DNA of 64,000 bases from Pythium myriotylum (Eukaryota; Oomycota; Peronosporomycetes; Pythiales; Pythiaceae). Of this stretch, positions 33,701-42,954 are shown one piece after another; the first letter of the stretch is position 1; each line of letters starts with the position of its first letter. A program made the position numbers and the translations under genes. The notes under the pieces are model-generated. The model ran no database searches. It was not told the DNA's origin and saw only the letters and a list, made by a program, of their open reading frames with translations. The stretch is from NCBI GenBank assembly GCA_023091665.1, contig JALJCQ010000011.1:930001-994000 (forward strand), in the 5' to 3' direction.

Positions 33701-33842
33701 CACTGTTGCTGGCCTCAACTCGACAAGTGGTGTTTCTTCGCGGCTGGTTGTGGAACTGTTATCTTTGGACCAGATATTCAAGGACAAACTGCCCTCTCGA
33801 TTGCAGCAGAGCCGGGAGGAAGAAGCAGTTGTTGACGTGTAG
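30765..33842 (+). CDS. Domesticated BED zinc-finger / hAT transposase-like protein
   Basis: A single 1025-aa frame. The N-terminus is acidic and Ala/Pro/Thr-rich (~30-90). A BED finger lies at ~112-167 (PAWEHF, FCKYCT at Cys136/139, MIRHLQKC with His159/Cys163). After a low-complexity linker comes a hAT/DUF659-like core: LTINYWFNKAERTN, HLIAIVSDNLLAYAAAK, PSFEAFLVNAMG, LVLPSRDKWFSFIDCIDSL, and near the C-terminus a degenerate dimerisation block NPLMHLFGTRLFSFATS. There are no terminal inverted repeats or target-site duplications in sight, and the gene sits in a housekeeping neighbourhood with an intact frame, so a domesticated transposase acting as a DNA-binding protein is the best reading. 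The tail has a tandem 12-residue repeat. Start chosen at 30765; the frame is open upstream only from a TTG codon. Confidence 0.75.
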   Translation: MADESEAMAMMVEPFDYAMAATYNGASAADGDIVTEREAPPMQLEPEDEDHVAPREPPTEVAPPTAATASAPMPMPAPATATATATGGVTTAALFNHELDGELALPDKKTGRPSHPAWEHFVRGSKRNRFHHHAFCKYCTAHGADTVPVRGVSGNMIRHLQKCVYCPEDIVMQLRVLCAQKDAVNYNKRHHHQSQPPLAVDVVGGGVIQATAAAAAAAVGTSDSGPASKKPKRTLDADAFGVTPPTQPAVVSTGGAFAPLQLPTGIPVIAPRASGQTKATSASTKSKSRNGTSSRSSPSVTTQPQPSTVNQAALNRLVLRATLSGGLPLDWMSMEEASRLSTSQQSKGIALPLRVAVYNKDLVSSMSVETQETLIQRLKEDNGNGCTLTINYWFNKAERTNLMLFSLVNALGEATAWKLVDVGSEDAALEELSTQIKVAVAALVEEGVHLIAIVSDNLLAYAAAKAAITGGDDPHPPIAVLPSFEAFLVNAMGVILTISESHVDTMGQVIELVAAFSNARLRETLRRECGDSEAALVLPSRDKWFSFIDCIDSLRQFEDMIKIIGLRVVIHQSEAAAAQRGEEPELTPNSKGTGLSGSVPDIPGPILETIQNPQFWETVVSLSELMSPIKETYKVMVSHSSNHIHNGVPMNTAFSNRNSNSAIMTFSLSDVFYQLGRMYQQYTAIVADWEENPSVSRVVTHARYLQEQVNKTWKLYDQPLMFLSYMLNYNMAPPLLAQNLPTLKWLSIGKFAKEYFRRWFCASPVPSGHRPGTRGTALSEEASTQFLEDVLAFKERKYPFDAESVCDFDNPRAFYQLISDSNPLMHLFGTRLFSFATSVPQLSRVVPGKNSITRVSTSACSQELLFPLIQANLRSKTCWRHSASKDLLSLLQQPSRNARKHSTSETAQSEGSKEALSNGHGPLGSPQLSNGHGPFGSPQLFRSRLSPHSGIWNEREWRLVGKQWKLEWEHEGNVGNVLDTVAGLNSTSGVSSRLVVELLSLDQIFKDKLPSRLQQSREEEAVVDV
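33511..33582 (+). repeat. Two-copy 36-bp in-frame tandem repeat
   Basis: Copies 33511-33546 and 33547-33582 encode LSNGHGPLGSPQ and LSNGHGPFGSPQ in the BED/hAT-like protein. Only a few bases differ. The period is a multiple of three, which supports translation of this frame. Confidence 0.9.
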
Positions 33843-33856
33843 AAATTGCCCCGGGT

Positions 33857-34613
33857 CTATTCTGCGTTCCAGAGAACAGATCGATCTTCCGGCGGAATGC
33901 TCAGATACATTTCCTCCAGCAAGTCCAAGTCGAGTTCAGCGGATGAGAAAGACTCAAGTTCGTTGAGTGCACGTGTCAGTGTCGCGAAGCTTGACATTAA
34001 ACGAAGTTAGAAGAGATAATCGTCCTAAACCATGGATGTACGTACGTTCCCTGTAGAGTTGTCATACTCTCTCCTTTACCAACAATTGAGTCGCGCATCA
34101 TCGTACAGCGCTTCTGGTGCCTTGCATTCTTTTTTGCAGCTTCATTTACCTGCTTCTCGAGCCCGACAAGAGTTTCTTCAGAGAGCCTAAACCATTCATG
34201 ACGTGGTGGATACGAGGACCGTCTACTCTCATCATCCTCGTCGGTTGCTGGTTCATCGTGCGTGGGCTTGCTGGCCGAAGATGAAGTGGCGCCGCGAGGA
34301 CTGCGCAAATACATCGAATCCAGCTAAGCTTTACTCACACATGACCGCTTTCAAGGAGAAAGACCGACCTGCTCACAATGTTACTTGCTTTGGGCGACTG
34401 GACGGGGCCACTGTTCCTTGCTCCAATGGTTGCTATGGGGGTTGTTGGTGTGGATGATCTCGATCGTGATTTTGATGTCGCTGACTGGTCTTTGCTCCGC
34501 GAACATACTGACGGCGGAGGCTGCGGCTTCTTCTGACTATCCATTTCACTCGCACGGCTTCCACGCTCCTGACACGAAGCGACGCGATATAGTTTGATTC
34601 CTATTTCTGCCAT
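33857..34613 (-). CDS. Coiled-coil orphan protein, 215 aa
   Basis: Three exons, 34377..34613, 34046..34323 and 33857..33989, joined by GT-AG introns of 53 and 56 nt with matching phases. The N-terminal third is Ser/Pro/Lys-rich and disordered. The middle has WFRLSEETLVGLEKQVNEAA and a Lys/Arg-rich helix, and the C-terminus is acidic and helical (LTRALNELESFSSAELDLDL, then EEMYLSIPPEDRS, ending LWNAE). No family was recognised. Start may be MAEIGIKL (34613) or the downstream MDSQKKPQ. Its stop is 14 bp from the stop of the BED/hAT-like gene on the other strand. It lies next to another coiled-coil gene and HAUS7. Confidence 0.65.
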
Positions 34614-35168
34614 CTCGATATACGTTGTTTCATTCTGACCACAAGCTTGATCTGGACCCTCAAGTTTATGCAAAGTCAGACCAAATCAATTTTTTTGCGT
34701 CTGCGGTTGGGCAGTCGTTCTGTGACACCCTCATCTTCACCATATTGACGAAAGTATCGAAGTACTCGCATGAGCTGGTTCGACATTATACTTATCGGAC
34801 CACACCGATGGCTCCGCACCGTGCAGTTTAAACCGTATTATTAGTCTTGTCTTTCCCTTTGCGAACAAAATCACGGAAGTGAGCTGGATTATCTGGATTG
34901 ATGGGTCGTGTGAATCGTGAGTCGCAACAAGCGGAACGATACTGGTGAGCTGCTTTACTTTTTGTCGTTGTTTTTGTTACTTCTTATCTGCAATAGGACA
35001 GGTCAATCCTAAGCGTCCCGATGCTCAAACGATATGTGCGGGTGGAGTGAGGATCACTCAGTCCCACTGGGATGAAAAGAACCAAAATAACTGTCGCTTT
35101 GGGCTTATCGGGTCCCATGCAACAACCAAGACGTCACCTGGCAACGAGCAAATGCTAGAGGATTGCCC
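34614..35168. other. Divergent intergenic region, 555 bp
   Basis: No firm gene. An open frame at 34945-35187 with a good upstream donor-like gtgagc and acceptor-like ctgcaatag hints at a non-coding or alternative 5' exon of the gene at 35169, but I could not find a phase-consistent join to that CDS, so none is annotated. Confidence 0.4.
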
Positions 35169-36496
35169 ATGTTCTACCTCCAGATGAGACCTCCCGGCTC
35201 GCCATCAACTCCTAGTTCTTCAGTCGTGACCACTCGACCAGGCCGGCCAAAGTCAGCTGCACCAGCAATCGCTGTGCCCACGGCGACGACGACGTTAGGA
35301 ATATCAGTCCCTCCGAGACCAACTGGTCGTGTCTCGCCGGGACTTTCTCCGCGAACTGCATACGTCGGGTTCTCGCCGCGCTCCCTCATGGCTTCTCGAT
35401 CAGTGGCACCCATTACGACCACACTTGGCGCCGCGTTCGAAGATGTTGTTTACGCTCGCGCCCCTCAACAATCTATTGCTAGTCCGAGAGCAGACTCTGA
35501 CCGCGAGATCACGCGGGAGCAATTCGTGCCTCCTGCTTCAAACAACACTGGCAATGTCTACCACGCGATGATGGCGCGCAAGAATGCAGAGGAGGCGGAG
35601 AGGCGACTTGCTCGACGAATCGCGCATTGCCGAGCTCAGGAAGAAAGAGTCTTGCGTGAAGTGCAGGAGATGAAGCAACGCCTGGAGAACTTACTCCAAT
35701 CTCACGGGACAGGCAACGAGGTGACTGACACGGCTGGCGGCGGTTTATCACGATCAACGGATCATGCGGCCAAATGTCCTCTGTCAGCGTCAACCCACGC
35801 ATCACGACTTGCTCAACGAAGCGACGTGAAGACACCGCGGAGTCGAGAGCAGCTCCAGTTCTTAAAGGTAAGGTAGCAAGCAAGACTCTGTCGTCCATGC
35901 ACTCATCTTGGTTTGCGCGGATTCATGTGAAGAAACAACGACGTGTAATCCAGCATCGAAAGATTGAGTCTGCCCGAAAACAAAAAGAGAAGCGGCAGGT
36001 GCGAGCCGATATGACCTCCCTCTTCTTTGTGTACCGTTGACTGGGACTTCCAAAATAACAGGAAGCGCTGGATGCACAACGTGAAAAAGATGTGGCGGAG
36101 CAGAGCCGTCGCGCTGCCCTCAAAGAGCGGATACAGCGTGAACGGCAACTCGCAATCGACCAGCGAGCAGCGAGGCAGCAGCAGCTGCTGGATGCGCTGG
36201 AGCAGCAGCACCACGCTCGACTGCGCAATGAACGGGCACGCGAGCTAGAGGCCAAGCAGCGCATCAGCGAGATGAAAGAGGAAGAGAAGAACGTCACGCT
36301 GCGACTGCAGGCACTGCAGGTGCATCAAGAGCACATGAAGCGAGGCTTGGCGGAATCGCAGCAGACGGTACGTGGGGAGCTCGGCGGACCTGGACCCTCT
36401 CTCTAGCTCATTCCTTGTTTCGCCAAGCAGCCGATAGCTCTGAAAGCTCCGTCACTGCGTCCCAAGTCGGCTCGCCAACATAAGTTGGCTCAATAG
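35169..36496 (+). CDS. Long coiled-coil protein, 378 aa
   Basis: Four exons in phase 0: 35169..35867, 35933..35998, 36062..36367 and 36431..36496, with introns of 65, 63 and 63 nt. Residues 1-110 are Ser/Thr/Pro-rich and basic (disordered). From about residue 125 most of the protein is a Glu/Arg/Gln coiled coil (AEEAERRLARRIAHCRAQEE, EALDAQREKDVAEQSRRAA, RQQQLLDALEQQHHARLRNE), interrupted by a disordered segment near 185-230. It ends with a short basic tail (SARQHKLAQ). It is not recognised as a named family; such proteins are often centrosomal, ciliary or microtubule-associated. ATG at 35184 is an alternative start. It is followed after 64 bp by the HAUS7-like gene on the same strand. Confidence 0.7.
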
Positions 36497-36560
36497 ACAT
36501 GGCTACAGTCTCTTTGCACCCTTCTTGATACCGGTATGTGTGTCAGTTTTGGCGCCAACG

Positions 36561-38028
36561 ATGGTGCCGATCCACGCCTCCACCGCGATGGAGAGATCCC
36601 AGCGGCGGCTCGTCTTCTTCCTCTCGGCGCTGCGCTGCCCCGCGTTCCTGGCGGCGACGGAGCAGCGCGTCGCGTCGTCTTCCTACCGACGCACGCTGCT
36701 GCTGTGGCTGCACGCTCTCTACAAGCGCCCGACGCTGCTGCTCGCCACCGAGGACCAGTGGGCCCAGGACGAGCCGACGGGCGAGCAGCTCACGCACTGG
36801 CTGCGGCTCGTGCTGGGGGCCAATGACGACCGAGAGTGCGTCGAACTGCTAGAGGCGGACCAGCTGACACCACGCGCGCTGGAACAACTCGTGCTGGTGG
36901 TCGAGACGGTGCACGGCCGCGTGTCGGTCGAGGTGAGATCGGGAAGCTCTTGGTCGAGCGACTGTCGCAGTCTGAGAACGTGAGGCGCAGAACCACGGAG
37001 AAGAGTCGGTTCTCCAGGATGCAAGTGAACTTATCAGCGATCTGGCGGTCCACCAGGCGAGTAGGATTGGTCTCTGTGGTTTGCATGGGCCAGCTGAACT
37101 GGATTGGTTGTGGCGAGTAGGACTCAGTGTTCGACGATCGCTGCGAGATCTTCCCGATGAGCATTCAGATGATGGCGAAAGAGTTGCACCACGGTCGCTC
37201 GCATGCTGCGATATCCAGTCTTTTCGACGACGACATCGCAGCTCTCACGAGAGTAAGCTGGCACTCGCACCAAGTGGCCGAGGTTTTGAATCACTAACGG
37301 TCCGTGCTGTTGTTGTGCAGCAACTTGATGCCGTCAACGTCCGCCTGGTGTCGACTAGAGAGCGCTTGCAGACACTCCAAACTGCGTCATCTGACTCAAC
37401 CGACGGTGGGCACAGCGACTCCAAGGTATCTCGCTTTGCACATGACACGTCTCGATACACTCAGTCCAACCTAGTTGCGTAGGCTCTGAGCAAAGAGCTT
37501 GGTCGGTATTTGCTCGAGTGTGTGGACCTTATCCAGAGGTGCGACAGCTACACTTTGCATCATTGTCATCGGCTCACCAACGTTTTTGGTTTTGCGTAGG
37601 GTTACAGCCATGTTTAAGGACGACCTGGCTCCGTGGACGAATCCCCCCAAGGCGAATCTGGTTGGTGTCGGCCCGGCTGCAACCTCCGCCCACGAGAGCA
37701 TCGACCACGTGCTTGGGTTTCTGGAGAACTCGCAGGTGACTATCGATCTGTGATTGAACTCCTCGGCACTTTGCAACTGACGGCGTCTGTGGTGTCCTAG
37801 TCGTTTTCGACGGCAGAGCGCGACAAGAAGCAGGTCCAAGCCACGCTCGACGTCGCGAAAGAGTGGGTCGCGTCATTTAAATGCTTCCAGCTTTGGAGGA
37901 ATAGCCTGACTCGTGTCATTGCCCCATTCTGTAGCTGCCAAGATCTCGTCGACCGCCTTTCTCCGGCACTGCGAGACCAGCTCCACGTCCTGGAGACAGC
38001 GCTTTCGATGGTGGCGCCCACCGAATGA
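36561..38028 (+). CDS. HAUS7: HAUS7-like augmin complex subunit
   Basis: Seven exons: 36561..36932, 36991..37056, 37121..37252, 37321..37425, 37483..37538, 37600..37735 and 37801..38028, giving 364 aa (human HAUS7 is 368). The N-terminal block LVFFLSALRCPAFLAATEQR, LLLWLHALYKRP and LRLVLGANDDRECVELLEAD matches the HAUS7 pattern of a small globular domain, followed by DSVFDDRCEIFPMSIQ and long helices to the C-terminus. Augmin nucleates branching microtubules in spindles together with gamma-tubulin. Exon 2/3 can only be joined in phase if the intron 37057..37120 uses a GC donor (CAG/GCGAGT). Another in-phase GT-AG path would give a basic segment unlike HAUS7. ATG at 36588 is an alternative start. 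Confidence 0.65.
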
Positions 38029-38233
38029 TTTGCACCCCATGCTCTCTACTCGAAGACCCCGTTGGATTGGTGGAAATATTTAGTAATGGTCACTTGATTG
38101 GCTCAAATGTTGCGCTGAACGCCTTGAGAGAAAAGCATCTTCGGTCGCGAAGAGCTCCTCACTCTCTCACGCGGCCACCACCGTGGAACCCGATCTGGTT
38201 GAAGCGCGCGTTTTCTCCCATCATCGCCACACG

Positions 38234-40027
38234 ATGCTGCGTCTGCGCACGGAGCACGAGGCGGCGCCGACGCGGCGGCTCGCCGTACCGGGCATCCAGA
38301 ACCTCGGGAACACGTGCTTCTTCAACGCGATTCTCCAGTCGCTCGCGGCGACCGAGAGCTTCCGCGAGTACCTCGAGCAGGTGCTCGCGCAGTCGCAGCA
38401 GCGCCGCCACGTCGTCCCGTTCACCAAGGCGCTCACCGAGTGCATCCTGAGTGCGTGCGCCGTGCTCTTGAGTGGGGGAGAGGGCTGGTCAATCTAACAG
38501 GAACCCACGCCGACAGATCTCGCGCCTTTCGACGAGCACGAACGCCACGCAACGGTCGTGCCCAAGGACCTCAATCGCGCACTTTGCAACAAACTCGTGG
38601 CTTTCCGAGGAAACAAGCAACAGGTGTGCGCTCCCATGTCGGGCGCAACGGGTGGGAAAGTACCTTTCTGACGATCGGAGTATGGACAGGACTCGCAAGA
38701 GCTGCTACAGTTCCTCATCAACATGGTCAACGACGAACAGAAAGAGTGCGCTCGCATCGACGGAGGCCTCAAAGACTTCTTCTCTAGCATGGGATTGGGA
38801 TCGATCACAGAAAGCGCGAGCAGCACCGCGAGCAGCGCCACGACGGGGTCGTTTTTTGGAGGATCCATCAGTGACATTTGCTTCGAAGAATCGATGGAGG
38901 AGCGTCGCTGGAACCCACTCTATGGTCTCCAAGTGGACTTGCTGCAGTGCTCCAAATGCGGCATGCACCGCCCGATGACAAATCGCCGATTTCTCGACGT
39001 CTCACTGTCTTTCGGAGATGACGTCACGTCTGGGAACCGAAAACACGTCACGTTGTGGGACTGCTTGACAGCGTACACGTCTCCTGAAGTGATCTCCGGC
39101 GTCGAGTGCAGCTACTGCACAGCAACGGAGGGGCTCAAGCTCAAGCAGCGCGAGTGTGCAGCGCTACAACGGCGACTTGATGCCGATCCGAACGTCTGTG
39201 ACGTGGAGACGGAGCTGACTCTGCACCAGCTAAAAGAAGATGTATATCGACTAGAGGGAATGGTCGCGAAAGTGGATGAAATTTTTCAGGTGGACGTGTC
39301 GGATGAGCGCTGTCGCGCACTCCACAATTGCTTCAAGCGACTTCAGTTCTCGCGCTGTCCGGACGTATTCTGCTTCCATTTCAACCGTAAGGTCTTCCAC
39401 GCACGCAGCGGCAACATGAAGAAGCTCGACACGCACGTTGTTTTTCCCGTCGAGCTTGACATGTCCCCGTTTTGTCGCTTTGAGCAGTCTGCGAACGGTG
39501 TTCCCAGTAAAGCTGCTAACGGGTTTGCTCCAAACTTGAACGGCAACGGAAAGCACCACCATCAACACCATCACCAATCCAAGAAGCAAGGGCTTCTTTC
39601 TACGAGTGCGACAAGTAGCCTCACGTCGAGCGATCGTCGTTACATGACATACGAACTCGTAGCTGTCGTGTTGCACCATGGGAATGACCGCTACGGCCAC
39701 TTCACCGCATTCCGTCGCGTGCGTCGCACATCGCAGTGGTTCTTCATTTCGGATAACACTGTACGAGAAGCCACAGAAGATGAAGTTCTCACGAGCTGTG
39801 CTTACATGCTTTTTTACGAGCGGAAGCATCGCTCTCACTCATCCCTCAAATCCCCTTGCAGCTCACCCAACGGGCATTCCGAGAACGGCAAGAAAGTGTC
39901 TCTAGATGAGTACATCAACGGGGAAACCAAGGGACCGATATGCACTGAGGACGAAGACGGTGAAGACAATGAAATTGCACTTGCACGAGTTCCCGACGAA
40001 ACGGCTGAGCATAGCCCAAATCGATGA
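38234..40027 (+). CDS. Ubiquitin-specific protease, USP30-like
   Basis: Three exons, 38234..38450, 38517..38623 and 38690..40027, giving 553 aa. The Cys box is near the N-terminus (GIQNLGNTCFFNAILQSL, Cys28); QQDSQELLQFL follows. A zinc-binding knuckle has Cys pairs CSKC and CSYC. The His box YGHFTAFRRV (His ~445) and ISDNTV and FYERK close the catalytic domain. The layout resembles USP30, which in animals is a mitochondrial deubiquitinase, but no transmembrane segment is visible N-terminally, so localisation is open. Ser/His-rich insertion in the middle (about residues 390-420) and an acidic tail are lineage-specific. A mid-gene frame extension upstream starts with GTG and was not used. Confidence 0.85.
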
Positions 40028-40210
40028 TAAATGCACTTAACGAGTCCATACTAAATGCGAACTTCTTGATACGGGCATAATAACTGACCCCAAGAGGTGC
40101 TGTTTCCACTCCTAACTAATTTGGCCTTACAGCCAACTTACGGATAGCGGGATCCGTTGGGAAAGTGCAGTTGTTCAGGGGTGCACCTGTGAAGACTCGT
40201 GCAGCCTCAA

Positions 40211-42604
40211 CTAGTTGAAACCATACTCTTGTCTGCACTTGTTGATCACGCCGACGAGAAAGGCACTCAGGTTTCGTACAGATCGCAAGTCAGCCGTGCC
40301 GAATCGCTTCAGCACATCATTTGCTAGGCCTTCAGACAGTTGGCCCAGCACTTCATAGCACTTTTCGCTGAGATCGTCCAGCGATGGCAAGATACGACTG
40401 TTGACGAGACTCACCAAATGGTTTTGCACGGAGACAGGCAGAGCTGAGATTGCCCTGTCGATGGTGGGGTGGTCCGAAAAACGACCTGCGCCAGGTTGCA
40501 GCCCCTTTACCTGGTCAAAAGGAGGATTCCAAGGTGTGTTCACCCCATTGGGTGCCGCGTGTCGAGATGCGTTCTGCCCACCGTGGCCTACATGTGCAGA
40601 GGAACGTGGCTGCTGCGAGTGGGAATCACGGCTATTGGTACCTGTTTGTTCAAGAGAATGCGACGGCCCCATCGCGGTGTAGCCAGTTGCATGGGTAGAG
40701 GATTGATGGGACAGGTGCTGCTGCTGAGAACCCGGATGCTCATGCTGACTCGTGCCAGGTGCATTGTGTTGAATGCTGTGAGAAATAGGACCACAAACAC
40801 GGGGATCACTTGGTTGCGTGCGATCTTGAACGCGGTTGATGATTCCCACGAGGAAACCGTTGATATTTCCGACTTGTCCAAGATCAGACTCGGCAAACTT
40901 GTCAATTGCTGTGATTGCTGTCGATTCAGGCAGGTGGTTCAGTCGAGAAAGCACGTTATCGTTTATCGCCTCGGGGAGCCTCCTCGCCGCGATCAGATCG
41001 TCTAGACGAGATTTCACGGTAGGCGGAAGACGGTTGTACACATCAGATTTCTCAATTTGAGCAGTCGCACCAGATGCTGGCGCACGGGAGGTGTCCCCAG
41101 CAGTGACATCAGTCCCACCGGTTCGCCGGCGACGGGGATCGGAGGGCTTTCCTACCCCCGTTGGAGCAGAGGCTGGCAATTGCGTTGGGTTGGCACTAGC
41201 CTCACCAGACGGAACATTCTGTGATGCCAGGTTTGGCTTGGCTGGTGACGTTGATTTCACCTCGCGTCCAAACTCATCCAATTTGGGTTTGCTGGTTGCA
41301 GAGCCAACCGACGGCTTGAGCTTGGGAGGTGATGCCGACGGCACACTTGGTGTCGAGACGACTCCAGGCTTGTCCTTTCGATAGGGAATCTTGACAGACG
41401 ACATGCCGCTCTTAGGGACCGGAGGCGCGTACCCAAACTGGAACAGTCCAGGATCAGTGCCCAGTTCTGCAATAAACGTGGAGACTGGCTGCAGCGAGCG
41501 GATGTGTGGGTTCTCGACCAAGTACTCGTTATGGAGGCGCATGATCAAGCCGTTCTTGTCTCGAATTTCTTTCATAGGTGTGCGTGTGAAGCGGGCCACG
41601 ATGGCACACTGCGCGAACTCGGGGAGTAGCGAAATGGAGGTAAAGGCAGCCCGACTCACTTGCGCGATACGGAATTCGCCCGTCGATTCAAAATCCATTA
41701 GTCGATCCCACGCTGAGTCCTTGAGTCCGCGTTGATCTGGTTTGTTGGGCGCACCATTTCGCGAACGTTTTGGACTGCGAGCGGATGACGCTGACGGCGC
41801 AGGTGATGCCGCCGAGTCCACTGTCGGTGTATCTGATAGTTTTCGCTTGCGTAAAGGACTGCTCGGTGGCGGTTTGCTCTCCGATTCATTATCGCGGTTT
41901 TCGCTTGGGTTCGCGGGATCGTACTCGTCCTGGGCGTGGGGTGCATTGTCAGGAAGGGCTGGGTCGTACTCGTCGGTCTCATGGCTCGGATTGGCAGGAT
42001 CGTACTCGTCCCCATGGTGCCGCACATCTTCGTCACCACTGTCTTCATCTTCTTGTTGCGCAGGCACCGAGTCTTCTCTCTCTCCACTGAACTCTTCTGG
42101 TTCTTCTCGAGCCTCGGGCTCCTCGGGCTCCACAGCCTCGCTGGCTGTCTCCATGGCATCCCCGAGCAAGGGTGCGCTGTCAGTGCTCAGCGCGGCATCC
42201 TCGGTTTCAGGAACATTGTCTTCCATCTCCAGGGTCGCCGCATCCAGATTGTGCTGCTCAGTAGCTTCATGCGGTTGGTCGACGTTGCTGTCCCCGCTTG
42301 CATCGCCCAAGATATCAGCACTGGGAAGATCTTCAACCGCAGCATTGGCTTGTCCACTGTCACCAGCCTCAGCGTGACTGTCGTCGTCAAGAGGAAGATC
42401 CTCCGGCGGGCCAACATCAGTCGGACTTTCGACTTGAACGTCAGATTGCTCAGCTTCTACGGACTCTCCAGACGCATTTAAAGGCTCCTCCTGGTCCATG
42501 GACACGTCTCTTTCATAATCTCCAAGTGATGGGTCCACTGGGGGCTCTTGGGCGTCACTAGCGGCTGCGCTAGCTTCAGCATGACTCGGCATTGTCGCTT
42601 CCAT
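40211..42604 (-). CDS. Acidic protein with three hnRNP-Q AcD/NURR-like modules
   Basis: One 797-aa frame, start MEATMPSH. Residues 1-250 are very acidic; within ~200-245 a DEYDPA[NL]P motif occurs three times. The first helical module (~290-400; STGEFRIAQVSRAAFTSISL) is followed by a Pro/Ser/Lys linker (~400-520). The second (~535-610; LPPTVKSRLDDLIAARRLPE, ending DKFAESDLGQVGNINGFLVG) and third (~720-797; RFGTADLRSVRNLSAFLVGV) match the pattern of the hnRNP Q/R acidic (AcD, NURR) domain, a small helical RNA-recognition module. Unlike metazoan hnRNP Q, I see no RRM. A role in RNA binding or mRNP assembly is likely but not shown. Upstream in-frame codons before 42604 contain a poly-Gly run from a C-tract and are rejected. 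Confidence 0.75.
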   Translation of the reverse strand: MEATMPSHAEASAAASDAQEPPVDPSLGDYERDVSMDQEEPLNASGESVEAEQSDVQVESPTDVGPPEDLPLDDDSHAEAGDSGQANAAVEDLPSADILGDASGDSNVDQPHEATEQHNLDAATLEMEDNVPETEDAALSTDSAPLLGDAMETASEAVEPEEPEAREEPEEFSGEREDSVPAQQEDEDSGDEDVRHHGDEYDPANPSHETDEYDPALPDNAPHAQDEYDPANPSENRDNESESKPPPSSPLRKRKLSDTPTVDSAASPAPSASSARSPKRSRNGAPNKPDQRGLKDSAWDRLMDFESTGEFRIAQVSRAAFTSISLLPEFAQCAIVARFTRTPMKEIRDKNGLIMRLHNEYLVENPHIRSLQPVSTFIAELGTDPGLFQFGYAPPVPKSGMSSVKIPYRKDKPGVVSTPSVPSASPPKLKPSVGSATSKPKLDEFGREVKSTSPAKPNLASQNVPSGEASANPTQLPASAPTGVGKPSDPRRRRTGGTDVTAGDTSRAPASGATAQIEKSDVYNRLPPTVKSRLDDLIAARRLPEAINDNVLSRLNHLPESTAITAIDKFAESDLGQVGNINGFLVGIINRVQDRTQPSDPRVCGPISHSIQHNAPGTSQHEHPGSQQQHLSHQSSTHATGYTAMGPSHSLEQTGTNSRDSHSQQPRSSAHVGHGGQNASRHAAPNGVNTPWNPPFDQVKGLQPGAGRFSDHPTIDRAISALPVSVQNHLVSLVNSRILPSLDDLSEKCYEVLGQLSEGLANDVLKRFGTADLRSVRNLSAFLVGVINKCRQEYGFN

Positions 42605-42954
42605 TTCTTCACCCCAAACGGACGTGACGATCACACGCAGCGTCAAACAAGGGCCCGGTCCCTCGTTTAAGACCGTGCCGTAATTACCCCCATGGCCCAC
42701 CCTATTTACGCCAGCCCCCCCCCCCCCCCCCCACCGTCTCAGTCCAAAAGTCGGCCCACTGCAACTTGAACGTGTTTGTCGTTTGAAGTGTCTCGCACTG
42801 TACTCCTCGCGTCCATACTTCAAGCAAGTCAACGTCCAAGCTGACGGCACCGGGAGCTGTCCAATCCCACGCGTTCGTCTGCATGCAGGCGCCGCCCTCG
42901 CGACACTGACGGCACTCGCCGATTCCTCTCGCCGCCGCCACCTCGCGACGCGCC
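42605..42954. other. Divergent promoter with an 18-C homopolymer
   Basis: 350 bp between the AcD-like gene (minus) and glutaryl-CoA dehydrogenase (plus). It contains a run of 18 C at 42715-42732 on the plus strand. Such a run could form a G-quadruplex or i-motif and is prone to length errors in assembly. No gene is present. Confidence 0.6.
42715..42732. repeat. Poly-C run of 18
   Basis: Homopolymer C x18 in the shared promoter region. Exact length should be treated with caution because sequencing slips at such runs. Confidence 0.9.

Noticed and set aside
37253..37320. Reading straight through intron 3 of HAUS7
   Set aside because: An open frame spans it, but the strong ctaac branch-like site and pyrimidine tract before cag, and HAUS7-like sequence in the other frame, favour splicing.
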